DNA of 5,063 nt, taken from positions 1-5,063 of the forward strand of contig JAKIYB010000359.1 in NCBI GenBank assembly GCA_022708765.1, written 5' to 3'. This DNA is from Armatimonadota bacterium. GTDB lineage: Bacteria > Armatimonadota > Hebobacteria > CAIYQO01. The notes below the pieces were generated by a model, which searched no databases, had not been told where the DNA came from, and worked only from the letters and a program-made list of their open reading frames with translations. Shown here piece after piece: positions 1 to 5,063 of this stretch. The stretch's first letter is position 1, and each line of letters begins with the position of its first letter. The position numbers were made by a program, and so were the translations under genes.

Positions 1-1083
1 CGGGTGGTTCTGATGCATGCTGATTTCCGGGAAGCCCACCGCCGGGAAGCCGCCCGGCATGCCGGCGGCGAAGTTGTGGTCACATTTCGCGCCCAGGTTT
101 TCGACAATCAGGTAGTCCACCCAGTCCGGCGGCGTGGCGAACGCCTGCCGCAAGCCTTCCCACTCGCCCTCGGTGAACAGGTCAAAATACCAGGTGGAGA
201 GGAGGACGTTGCCGTGCGGAAAGGCGCGCTTGTACATCCGCGCCAGCGGTTCGGCGATGCGCGGGAAACCGTTGACGCCCCACGGCGCGCAGTCCGCGCA
301 GGTACAGCCGCCCTGGTCATAGGGCCAGATCCAGTAGTAGTCTATGCCGATGTCGGCGAAGGCGGCCAGCCGCTCTTCCGCCCAGCGCAGAATGAGCTCC
401 ATGCCGCCTGGTTTGCTCGGGCAGATTTCCACGTGATAATGCCCGCCGGGCGCCGTGTGGTAGCCGTGCTGCCCCGCCCACCATTCGGCGCGCAGCTCCT
501 CCGGACTGCTCGTGTAGGCTTCGTTCGCCAGCGTGGTCAGCCCCGTCCCCATGCCGATGCGCTTCGCCGCCGCCAGCATCGCCCGCAGCCGCGCCAGCAT
601 CGCCTGCGCCTCCGGATCATCGAGGCCGGTGTAATGGTGCATGTCGAACCAGACGCTGAGGGCGTTCACCCCCCACAGCGCCAGCTCTTCGATATAGCGT
701 TCCACCTCTTCCAGCGGAGCCTCGTGATACCAGTTGTGAAAATGCGAGGCGAAGTAGATGCCGCGCACCGGCTTCGCCGGCACCGAGACGCCGCGCCATG
801 GGCCGGGGATGAAGTGTCCCGCTTCATAACGCCCATCGTGCAGCAGTCTGCCGATACCGTAGACCAGCCCGCGCTCGTCGTTGCCGGCGATGCGCAACCC
901 GCCGGGCGCATCCGCGATGCGGTAGCCTTCCACACCGATGCCCGGCTCGAGAGCGAGGGCCAGTGTGAAATCGCCGGCGTCGTCCAGCGCGACGCCGCAG
1001 CGCTCGCGCACCGTGCGCGCGAAGATATTGACGGCGCGCTCGATAACGGGCGTAGATGAATTCGGCGGGAGAATGCGAATCAT
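1..1083 (-). CDS. Glycoside hydrolase, alpha-glucuronidase-like (5' part, runs off left edge)
   Basis: The first 361 codons are open with no stop up to the window edge. ATG at 1083 is the only good start: an in-frame TAA lies at 1108-1110 and AAGGAG sits 8 bases upstream. No signal peptide is visible, so the product is probably cytoplasmic. Residues about 1-100 look like the alpha/beta domain that precedes the barrel in GH20/GH67 enzymes, with the typical stretch GLRIAGNDERGLVYGIGRLL at 62-81. From about 107 (RGIYFASHFHNWY) a TIM barrel begins, with repeated strand-helix units and WPYDQGGCTCADC at 253-265. In related families such acidic and Cys-rich loops lie at the active site. D256, E329 and E353 are candidate catalytic or binding acids. 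Substrate is unknown; plant or microbial glycans with uronic acid or hexosamine are plausible. The family is assigned from memory of motifs, and an uncharacterised GH20-like/DUF4838-type relative is equally possible. Confidence 0.8.
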   Translation of the reverse strand, partial: MIRILPPNSSTPVIERAVNIFARTVRERCGVALDDAGDFTLALALEPGIGVEGYRIADAPGGLRIAGNDERGLVYGIGRLLHDGRYEAGHFIPGPWRGVSVPAKPVRGIYFASHFHNWYHEAPLEEVERYIEELALWGVNALSVWFDMHHYTGLDDPEAQAMLARLRAMLAAAKRIGMGTGLTTLANEAYTSSPEELRAEWWAGQHGYHTAPGGHYHVEICPSKPGGMELILRWAEERLAAFADIGIDYYWIWPYDQGGCTCADCAPWGVNGFPRIAEPLARMYKRAFPHGNVLLSTWYFDLFTEGEWEGLRQAFATPPDWVDYLIVENLGAKCDHNFAAGMPGGFPAVGFPEISMHQNHP

Positions 1084-1091
1084 AATAGTCG

Positions 1092-1097
1092 CTCCTT
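1092..1097 (-). promoter_or_regulatory. Ribosome binding site of the glycoside hydrolase
   Basis: On the minus strand AAGGAG lies 8 bases before ATG 1083. It decides the start, because no other start lies between it and the in-frame stop at 1108-1110. Confidence 0.8.
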
Positions 1098-1206
1098 CAT
1101 AACGGGATTAGCGGCTATTTCGACGGCGCGCGGCCGCTCCCTTTTGCGCTACTTCTGGAGGGCGCGCAACACTCCTGTGTAGCCCCTCGACCGGCGCCCA
1201 CTTCTT

Positions 1207-1245
1207 CCCCCGACCCCCTCCCTACTTAGGGGAGAGGGATGGGGG
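1207..1245. repeat. C/G-rich imperfect hairpin, possible dispersed intergenic repeat
   Basis: A C-rich arm (1207-1223) pairs with a G-rich arm (1228-1245) across a four-base loop ACTT, with two mismatches, a bulged G at 1232 and a G-T pair. The strong C/G strand asymmetry is like the CCCTCCCT...AGGGAGAGGG repeats often scattered between genes of GC-rich environmental bacteria. That comparison is from memory. A terminator is less likely: it lies between two gene starts and no T-run follows on either strand. Confidence 0.5.
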
Positions 1246-1348
1246 GAGAGGCGCTCGCCGTGGTGGGAAGCAACAGTCCTTCCTCACAGCTTTTTCTTAC
1301 ACCCGTATCTGGTACGCCCGGCCCCCGTGAGATGATCGTGTTTCAGGC

Positions 1349-1378
1349 TTGCCGAAGAGCGGGTGTCATGGGTATGAT
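1349..1378 (+). promoter_or_regulatory. Weak sigma70-like promoter candidate before the TPR gene
   Basis: TTGCCG (1349-1354) and TATGAT (1373-1378) are 18 bases apart. Each matches the housekeeping consensus at four or five of six positions. Transcription would begin close to 1385, giving an almost leaderless message for ATG 1388 and leaving the AGGAA at 1379-1383 outside the transcript. That conflict makes the call weak. Confidence 0.22.
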
Positions 1379-1387
1379 AGGAATACG

Positions 1388-2413
1388 ATGAGGGGATCTC
1401 TGCTGCCGCGAATACTCGTACTCTGTCTCTGCGTTGGGTTGCTGGCCGCGCCGGTATTTGCCGGCGCCGACCCGTATGATGCCATCGAGCGAGCGCTCAA
1501 ACTGGCCGCCAGCGGCGAGGTGGATGCCGCGCGCGCGGCGCTGCCACACGTTGCCAACGCGGAGGAAGACCCGCTGTCCCGGATGGCGCGCGGCGCGGTG
1601 GAACTCTACGCGAAGAATCTCCCCGTCGCGGAGACAACCTTCCGGGCGGTGCTGGGGCGCGATCCGGACTGCGTGCCGGCGCTGTGGGGATTGAGCCTGT
1701 GCCTGCTGCAGCGCAACCATGTCTTCGAAGCCGCGGCGCTGATAGACCGCGCCGCGGCGCTGGCCCCGGCGGATACGCGCATCAAAACGATGCAGGCCTA
1801 CACCGCCTGCCTGCTAAACCGGGTGAGCGACGCGGCGGCGGCGGGCAAGGCGGCGCTGGACGCCGGCGAGAAATCGCCCTTCCTGCTGGCCACGCTGGCG
1901 ATGGTGCAGCGGCGCATGGGGTACGCGCAGAAGGCGCTGGAGTTCGGCGGCTTTGCCGCGCGCGCCTATTACGGCATGGATTTCCTCGCGCCGACGCGGC
2001 CGGTGGCACTGCCGCTGACCATGGTGACAATAGATACGCCGGTACCAAAGCTCGAGCCCGCCGTGCCGACGGGCGCCCAGCGCACCGACATCGAACTGGA
2101 CGCTCCCAAACCGGGCGTGCGCCCGGCGGATCGGCCGCTGCGCATCGCCGCGCCCATTGATGGAAGCACGGTGCGCGGCATGCAGCGCGTGCAGGTGGCT
2201 TTCCGCAATCCGGGAGAGATGAAATTTCTCGTATTCCTGGTGGACGGCGTGCTGCGCGGGATGATTACCGAACTGCCCTACCACTTCACCTGGGACAGCG
2301 ATGCCGCCGCCGCCGGCGAGCACACGCTGACCGTGCGCGCCTTCAGCGGGCGCCACCGCCGGAGCGGCGCCGGCCTCGCCGCCCGGCGCTCGCGATGCGC
2401 AACTGCGGAATGA
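1388..2413 (+). CDS. Secreted TPR protein with Ig-like domain (N-terminal part of a split deacetylase gene)
   Basis: The product is 341 residues from ATG 1388. This start is preferred over TTG 1349 because it begins directly with a signal peptide: MRGSLLPR, a hydrophobic core at 9-21, and cleavage likely after VFA at 23-25. AGGAA at 1379-1383 is a ribosome binding site with short spacing. Residues about 28-195 are Ala/Leu-rich helical hairpins of TPR type, for example the pairs near 63-93, 95-127 and 131-160. A Pro-rich linker (about 200-250) follows. Residues 251-319 match a bacterial Ig-like domain (IDGSTV, FLVDGVLRG, PYHFTWDSD, GEHTLTVRAF). After S320 the reading turns Arg-rich and stops, without the final Ig strand. 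That strand (NDILTLT) is found in the next frame, so the true protein very likely continues into the deacetylase downstream. TPRs probably bind partner proteins outside the cytoplasmic membrane; no partner can be named. Confidence 0.75.
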   Translation: MRGSLLPRILVLCLCVGLLAAPVFAGADPYDAIERALKLAASGEVDAARAALPHVANAEEDPLSRMARGAVELYAKNLPVAETTFRAVLGRDPDCVPALWGLSLCLLQRNHVFEAAALIDRAAALAPADTRIKTMQAYTACLLNRVSDAAAAGKAALDAGEKSPFLLATLAMVQRRMGYAQKALEFGGFAARAYYGMDFLAPTRPVALPLTMVTIDTPVPKLEPAVPTGAQRTDIELDAPKPGVRPADRPLRIAAPIDGSTVRGMQRVQVAFRNPGEMKFLVFLVDGVLRGMITELPYHFTWDSDAAAAGEHTLTVRAFSGRHRRSGAGLAARRSRCATAE

Positions 2414-2429
2414 TATCCTGACGTTAACG

Positions 2430-3215
2430 ATGCCCGCGCCGGAGCCGCTCTCCCTCTTCACTCACCTGGGAAGCTGGCACCGCGACGTGCGCGAGGTGCC
2501 GCAGGCGCTGGCGGCCTATGAAAAAGCGGCGGCGGTCAACCCCGCCAGCGAGGGCGTGTTGAAGACGCTGGCCGAACTGTACCAGGAAACCGGCCTGCAC
2601 CCGATTTCCCCCACAGGCGAAGTGGCGCGCGGCCCGGTGGGAAAGAATCGCGTGGCGCTCACCTTCGACGATGGCCCCAATCCGCTCTACACCGAGACGA
2701 TTATGGAGGAGCTGAAGAAGTACGACGGCCGCTCGACCTTCTTCCTCGTGGGGATGATGGCGCAGCAGTATCCCGACCTGGTGCTCAACCTGCTGGCCGC
2801 CGGGCACGAGCTGGGCAACCACACCTATACGCACCCGAATATCACGAAACTATCGCAGAACGATCTCATCGCCGAGGTGCTGCGCACCCGCGTGCTCATC
2901 AAAGATGTTTCCGGCCGGCAGACCTACCTCTTCCGCCCGCCCGGCGGCAATATTGACGAAGCCACCACGAAACAACTGCGCGCGCTGGACTACAACATCA
3001 TTTACTGGGACATCAACGCCGGCGAATACCGCAAAACCGCCTCGCCGGAAGAACAGATCACCCGCATGCTGGCGAATATCAAGGACGGCAGCATCGTCCT
3101 CCTGCATAACGGTCCGATAGACGGCACCATGAGCATCCTCCCTGGCCTCCTGGCAGGCCTCCACGCGAAAGGCTTCACCTTCGTCACCGTCTCAGAGCTG
3201 GTCGCGGGAAAGTAG
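2430..3215 (+). CDS. Polysaccharide deacetylase, NodB/CE4 family (C-terminal part of a split gene)
   Basis: Read from ATG 2430 the product is 261 residues, but the frame is open from 2331 and this ATG has no ribosome binding site. Residues about 11-55 form one more TPR-like hairpin. The NodB domain spans about 72-258. CE4 enzymes remove N- or O-acetyl groups from peptidoglycan, chitin or other glycans using a divalent metal. The motifs seen are TFDDGP (78-83: base D80, metal ligand D81), HTYTH (131-135: metal ligands H131 and H135), FRPPGG (168-173) and LLHN (224-227: catalytic H226). The fourth motif is divergent: YWDINAGEY (192-200) keeps an Asp but lacks the usual D-W pair. There is no signal peptide here although such enzymes act outside the membrane, which fits export through the upstream fragment. 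The exact substrate cannot be read from the sequence. Confidence 0.9.
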   Translation: MPAPEPLSLFTHLGSWHRDVREVPQALAAYEKAAAVNPASEGVLKTLAELYQETGLHPISPTGEVARGPVGKNRVALTFDDGPNPLYTETIMEELKKYDGRSTFFLVGMMAQQYPDLVLNLLAAGHELGNHTYTHPNITKLSQNDLIAEVLRTRVLIKDVSGRQTYLFRPPGGNIDEATTKQLRALDYNIIYWDINAGEYRKTASPEEQITRMLANIKDGSIVLLHNGPIDGTMSILPGLLAGLHAKGFTFVTVSELVAGK

Positions 3216-3221
3216 AAAATA

Positions 3222-3252
3222 TCACATTGAAAATTAACAATTTTCAATGTGA
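3222..3252. terminator. Perfect AT-rich hairpin, possible terminator
   Basis: TCACATTGAAAATT (3222-3235) is followed by the loop AAC and its exact reverse complement (3239-3252), a 14-bp perfect stem 6 bases after the deacetylase stop. The plus strand has no T-run after it. On the minus strand TATTTTC follows, so it suits leftward transcripts arriving from cinA slightly better. The AT-rich stem makes it a weak classical terminator; 3'-end protection or a small mobile repeat are alternatives. Confidence 0.5.
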
Positions 3253-3277
3253 AAGACCAACCCCCTGATGTTGCTCA

Positions 3278-3402
3278 GTAAAGCGGTGACAGACTGCGCA
3301 TTACCCTTCTCCAGTATTATCCGGCAGTATTGACTATTCCGGTGTTGCATGTCCGACCGCTCCCGCCAACCCTCAGTAATGCGTTGTCTGTCACCGATTT
3401 AC
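3278..3402. repeat. 125-bp element with 27-bp imperfect inverted ends (REP/MITE-like)
   Basis: Arms 3278-3304 and 3376-3402 are reverse complements at 24 of 27 positions, with the shared core CGGTGACAGAC. Each arm begins GTAA and ends TTAC and is itself a partial palindrome, so it could fold alone or with its partner. The 71-base middle contains CAGTATT twice (3312 and 3325). No open frame and no clear target duplication are visible. This looks like a non-autonomous palindromic element rather than an insertion sequence. Confidence 0.6.
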
Positions 3403-3446
3403 CCCGTGTCAAACCCAACAGCGCCACCCACGTTCACCTGCGCCGC

Positions 3447-3532
3447 CGAAATGGGGACTGCAACTAATGTCCTATCTATCCGTGCCTGACCACATCACCC
3501 ACCCGAGGAAATTTGTTGCTGTCCCCATTTCG
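3447..3532. repeat. 86-bp element with 27-bp imperfect inverted ends (REP-like)
   Basis: Arms 3447-3473 and 3506-3532 are reverse complements at 24 of 27 positions and begin CGAAATGGGGAC. The 32-base middle holds no gene. It lies 12 bases beyond the PASTA-like stop, so it would be a stem-loop in the 3' end of that transcript. AAATGGGGACAG-type ends resemble those near REP-associated Y1 transposases in environmental bacteria; this link is from memory. Confidence 0.6.
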
Positions 3533-3544
3533 CGTGGAACACCC

Positions 3545-3760
3545 TTATTCCTCCACCCGCACCGACGGCGCCTGCGCGACCAGCAGCTCCAGCACGCCGT
3601 CCTCGCGCAGGCGCTGGCGGGCGACGCGCGCTTCGCGGTGCTCGGAGAGCCAGCGAGGCGGGACACCGTCCAGTCGGACCACCCGCAGGCCGAGTGCCGC
3701 TGCAGCCGCTTCCGCTTCGTCCGGATGATAGCCGATGAAGGAGGGAATGTCCGTCACCAT
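3545..3760 (-). CDS. Small stand-alone PASTA-like domain protein
   Basis: The product has 71 residues. It opens DIPSFIGYHPDEAEAAAAAL (4-23), the pattern of a PASTA domain: a V/I-P-x-x-x-G strand followed by an EA-rich helix. It ends RVARQRLREDGVLELLVA (45-62), matching the closing strands. A longer loop (DGVPPRWLSEHREA, 31-44) sits between. PASTA domains usually occur in series outside the membrane on Ser/Thr kinases and penicillin-binding proteins, where they bind peptidoglycan fragments. Here there is one domain, no signal peptide and no membrane segment, so a cytoplasmic role is likely and ligand binding is unproven. The start overlaps the cinA stop by 7 bases and has a perfect AGGAGG, so it is probably co-transcribed and translationally coupled with cinA. 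The function is unknown. Confidence 0.75.
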   Translation of the reverse strand: MVTDIPSFIGYHPDEAEAAAAALGLRVVRLDGVPPRWLSEHREARVARQRLREDGVLELLVAQAPSVRVEE

Positions 3761-5007
3761 GGTGACACCTCCTGGCCGGTGAGCGCGTGATGCAGCATCA
3801 CCAGCGCCTCCTGCGCGGCGCGCTGGCGTATCGCGGTGCGGTTGCCGAACATGGTATAGCGGTACGCGCGCGGTTCCTGCCCTTTCTGCGCGAGCCCGAT
3901 ATAGACCAACCCCACAGGCTTCTCCGCCGTGCCCCCGCCGGGACCGGCGATGCCGGTAATGCTCACCCCCACGTCCGCGCCGGTGGCGGCGGTGACCCCC
4001 GCGGCCATCGCGCGGGCGGTGGGCTCGCTCACCGCGCCGTGGGCAACCAGCGTCGCCTTCGGCACACCGAGCAGCGTCATCTTCAGCTCGTTGCTGTAGG
4101 AGATAACGCCACCGAGGAAGTAGTCGGAACTGCCGGGGATGTTCGTCAGCCGCGCGCCCAGGCCGCCGCCCGTGCAGGACTCCGCCACCGCCAGCGTCAA
4201 CCCGCGCTCGCGCATCAGCAGGCCTACCACCTCTTCCAGCGTCTGCTCATCGGTGCCGTAGACATATTGCCCCGCACGTTCGCGGATGGCCGCCTCCACC
4301 GGGGTGATGAGCGCGGCGGCTTCGTCTTTGCTGCTGGCGCGGGCGGTGACGCGGATGTGCACCTCCGCCAGCTTCGCGTAGGGCGCCACCGTCGGGTTGG
4401 TCTGCGCGTTGATGACATCTTCCAGCAGCGTCTCCAGCGCCGCCTCGCCGATGCCGCAAAAACGCAGCGTGCGCGAGACGATGGTGTAACCGCTGCGCGC
4501 GCGAAGGTAGGGGGTGACGCCGTCGCGCCACATCGGCTCCATCTCATGCGGTGGGCCGGGCATCGCCACCGCGATGACGCCGTCCTTCTCCAGGATGAAG
4601 CCGGGGGCGGTGCCGTTGGGGTTCGGCAGTACGATGGCGCCCTTCGGCAGCATTGCCTGCTTGAGCTGCTTCTCCGTCACCTCGCGCCCGCGCGCCCTGA
4701 AAAAGGCCTCCACCACCACCCGCGCGTCCTCGCGCATCTCCAGCGGCGCGTCGAACACGGCGGCGATATCCTCGGCGGTGATGTCGTCCTGCGTCGGCCC
4801 CAATCCGCCCGTGCAGATGATCAATTCCGCCCGCGACTTCGCCAGCCGCAGCGTGTCCCGCAGACGCTGATGGTTATCCCCCACGGTATCGCGGAAGAAG
4901 AGCGGGATGCCCAACTCCGCCAGCCGCTGCGACAGGTAAACGGCATTCGTGTCGGTAATCTGCCCGAGCAACAGCTCGGTGCCGATGGAAAGAATTTCCG
5001 CGCGCAT
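3754..5007 (-). CDS. cinA: CinA-like protein, NMN amidohydrolase (PncC-type) with MoCF domain
   Basis: The 417 residues are the full usual length for CinA. Residues 1-170 form the MoaB/MogA-like (MoCF, COG1058) domain with GTELLLGQITDTN (9-21), TGGLGPTQDD (66-75), NPNGTAPGF (129-137) and PGPPHEM (150-156). About 175-255 is the middle domain. About 256-412 is the CinA C-terminal (PncC) domain with AESCTGG (275-281), GGVISYSNELK (299-309), AVSEPTARAM (325-334) and ITGIAGPGGGT (350-360). The C-terminal domain of this family deamidates nicotinamide mononucleotide in NAD salvage, and the N-terminal domain of characterised members acts as an ADP-ribose pyrophosphatase. The competence link behind the gene name comes from Streptococcus and need not apply. 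ATG 5007 is the only possible ATG start, since TAA lies in frame at 5011-5013. All key motifs are intact. Confidence 0.97.
   Translation of the reverse strand: MRAEILSIGTELLLGQITDTNAVYLSQRLAELGIPLFFRDTVGDNHQRLRDTLRLAKSRAELIICTGGLGPTQDDITAEDIAAVFDAPLEMREDARVVVEAFFRARGREVTEKQLKQAMLPKGAIVLPNPNGTAPGFILEKDGVIAVAMPGPPHEMEPMWRDGVTPYLRARSGYTIVSRTLRFCGIGEAALETLLEDVINAQTNPTVAPYAKLAEVHIRVTARASSKDEAAALITPVEAAIRERAGQYVYGTDEQTLEEVVGLLMRERGLTLAVAESCTGGGLGARLTNIPGSSDYFLGGVISYSNELKMTLLGVPKATLVAHGAVSEPTARAMAAGVTAATGADVGVSITGIAGPGGGTAEKPVGLVYIGLAQKGQEPRAYRYTMFGNRTAIRQRAAQEALVMLHHALTGQEVSPW
3768..3773 (-). promoter_or_regulatory. Ribosome binding site of the PASTA-like gene, inside cinA
   Basis: AGGAGG on the minus strand lies 7 bases before ATG 3760 and within the last codons of cinA. 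It is the strongest such site in the window, which argues that this small frame is really translated. Confidence 0.8.
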
Positions 5008-5013
5008 GAATTA

Positions 5014-5018
5014 TCCTT
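5014..5018 (-). promoter_or_regulatory. Ribosome binding site of cinA
   Basis: AAGGA on the minus strand is 6 bases before ATG 5007, just outside an in-frame TAA. The remaining 45 bases to the window edge show no clear promoter, so it is not possible to tell whether cinA begins an operon. Confidence 0.7.
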
Positions 5019-5063
5019 AATCAATGAAAACGTTCCGACGCTCACACCTCCGTTCACCCCTCT

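Larger units (their letters stand above)
1084..1387. other. Divergent intergenic region
   Basis: This 304-base gap separates the leftward glycosidase from the rightward TPR/deacetylase gene, so promoters for both should lie here. I see the glycosidase ribosome binding site, a C/G-rich hairpin at 1207-1245, and a weak promoter-like pair at 1349-1378. No convincing promoter for the glycosidase and no operator-like palindrome close to either start was found. No credible small gene is present; an in-frame TTG at 1349 would only lengthen the TPR protein ahead of its signal peptide. Confidence 0.6.
1388..3215 (+). other. Probable single gene split by a +1 frameshift: signal peptide-TPR-Ig-TPR-NodB deacetylase
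   Basis: The upstream frame stops at 2411-2413 and the downstream frame is open only after a TGA at 2328-2330, so both are open over 2331-2410. In the downstream frame this stretch reads as sensible protein (ARDAQLRNDILTLT) that ends in the missing last strand of the Ig-like domain and runs directly into MPAPEP. Ignoring one G of the GGG at 2348-2350 joins S320 to that frame and gives about 608 residues with an export signal, TPRs, an Ig-like domain, another TPR-like hairpin and the catalytic domain. No recognised programmed-frameshift site is seen, so an extra G from sequencing or assembly, or a recent mutation, is most likely. Confidence 0.75.
3216..3544. other. Convergent intergenic region with three dyad elements
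   Basis: The rightward deacetylase and the leftward PASTA-like gene both end at this gap of 329 bases. It holds a perfect hairpin (3222-3252) and two imperfect inverted-repeat elements (3278-3402 and 3447-3532). Only about 70 bases lie outside them: 3253-3277, 3403-3446 and the last 12 bases. It is visibly less GC-rich than the flanking genes, especially at 3213-3255. No protein-coding frame with a plausible start and composition was seen. Confidence 0.75.

Noticed and set aside
4..1059. Long plus-strand open frame of 351 codons
   Set aside because: The product is Arg/His/Ala-rich with no domain, and it lies antisense to a coherent glycosidase with its own ribosome binding site.
1684..2160. 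Plus-strand open frame of 158 codons inside the TPR gene
   Set aside because: Gly/Arg-rich composition with no motif; it is an out-of-frame reading of the TPR and linker region.
2345..2352. Programmed +1 frameshift site
   Set aside because: There is no slippery run, stop codon or stimulatory ribosome-binding-like sequence at the junction; a simple indel in GGG is more economical.
1814..2461. Minus-strand open frame of 215 codons opposite the TPR/Ig region
   Set aside because: No recognisable domain, and the sense strand encodes a clear signal peptide, TPRs and an Ig-like domain.
2424..3164. Two minus-strand frames opposite the deacetylase
   Set aside because: Both are antisense to intact CE4 motifs and have shadow-type composition.
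3278..3532. CRISPR array
   Set aside because: The repeats are inverted pairs of two kinds, not regularly spaced direct repeats, and no cas gene is near.
3467..3790. Plus-strand frame starting inside the 86-bp element
   Set aside because: Most of it is antisense to the PASTA-like gene, and its start lies in a repeat arm without a ribosome binding site.
4821..5057. Minus-strand frame overlapping the cinA start
   Set aside because: It reads the first cinA codons out of frame into Arg/Ser-rich sequence; cinA itself has the conserved N-terminus.

Overview
This is a GC-rich bacterial chromosomal window that carries five protein-coding segments and no RNA genes. Nothing in it fixes the taxon. The mix of a GH67/GH20-like glycosidase, a secreted TPR/Ig-like/NodB deacetylase and a CinA followed by a one-domain PASTA-like protein would suit a polysaccharide-degrading environmental bacterium such as Armatimonadota, Chloroflexota or Planctomycetota. 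That placement is a low-confidence inference.

Left part (1-1083, minus strand): the first 361 residues of a glycoside hydrolase resembling the alpha-glucuronidase-like group. It has a GH20b/GH67N-like leading domain followed by the start of a TIM barrel, and it runs off the left edge. A long plus-strand open frame over the same bases is only its shadow.

A 304-base divergent gap (1084-1387) holds the glycosidase ribosome binding site and a C/G-rich imperfect hairpin. Rightward from 1388 comes a TPR protein with a signal peptide and an Ig-like domain, and directly after it a NodB-type (CE4) polysaccharide deacetylase with no start signal of its own. Reading frames and domain logic indicate that these are one gene of about 608 residues split by a one-base frameshift near 2348. 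The predicted product is an exported envelope-polysaccharide deacetylase whose TPR and Ig-like parts would position it.

The convergent gap (3216-3544) is packed with dyads: a perfect 14-bp-stem hairpin, a 125-bp element with 27-bp imperfect inverted ends, and an 86-bp element with a different but similar pair of 27-bp inverted ends. They look like REP/MITE-type non-coding repeats.

Right part (3545-5007, minus strand): cinA, complete with its MoCF-like, middle and NMN-deamidase domains, overlaps by 7 bases a 71-residue gene for a stand-alone PASTA-like protein. The two are probably translationally coupled and end in the repeat cluster.
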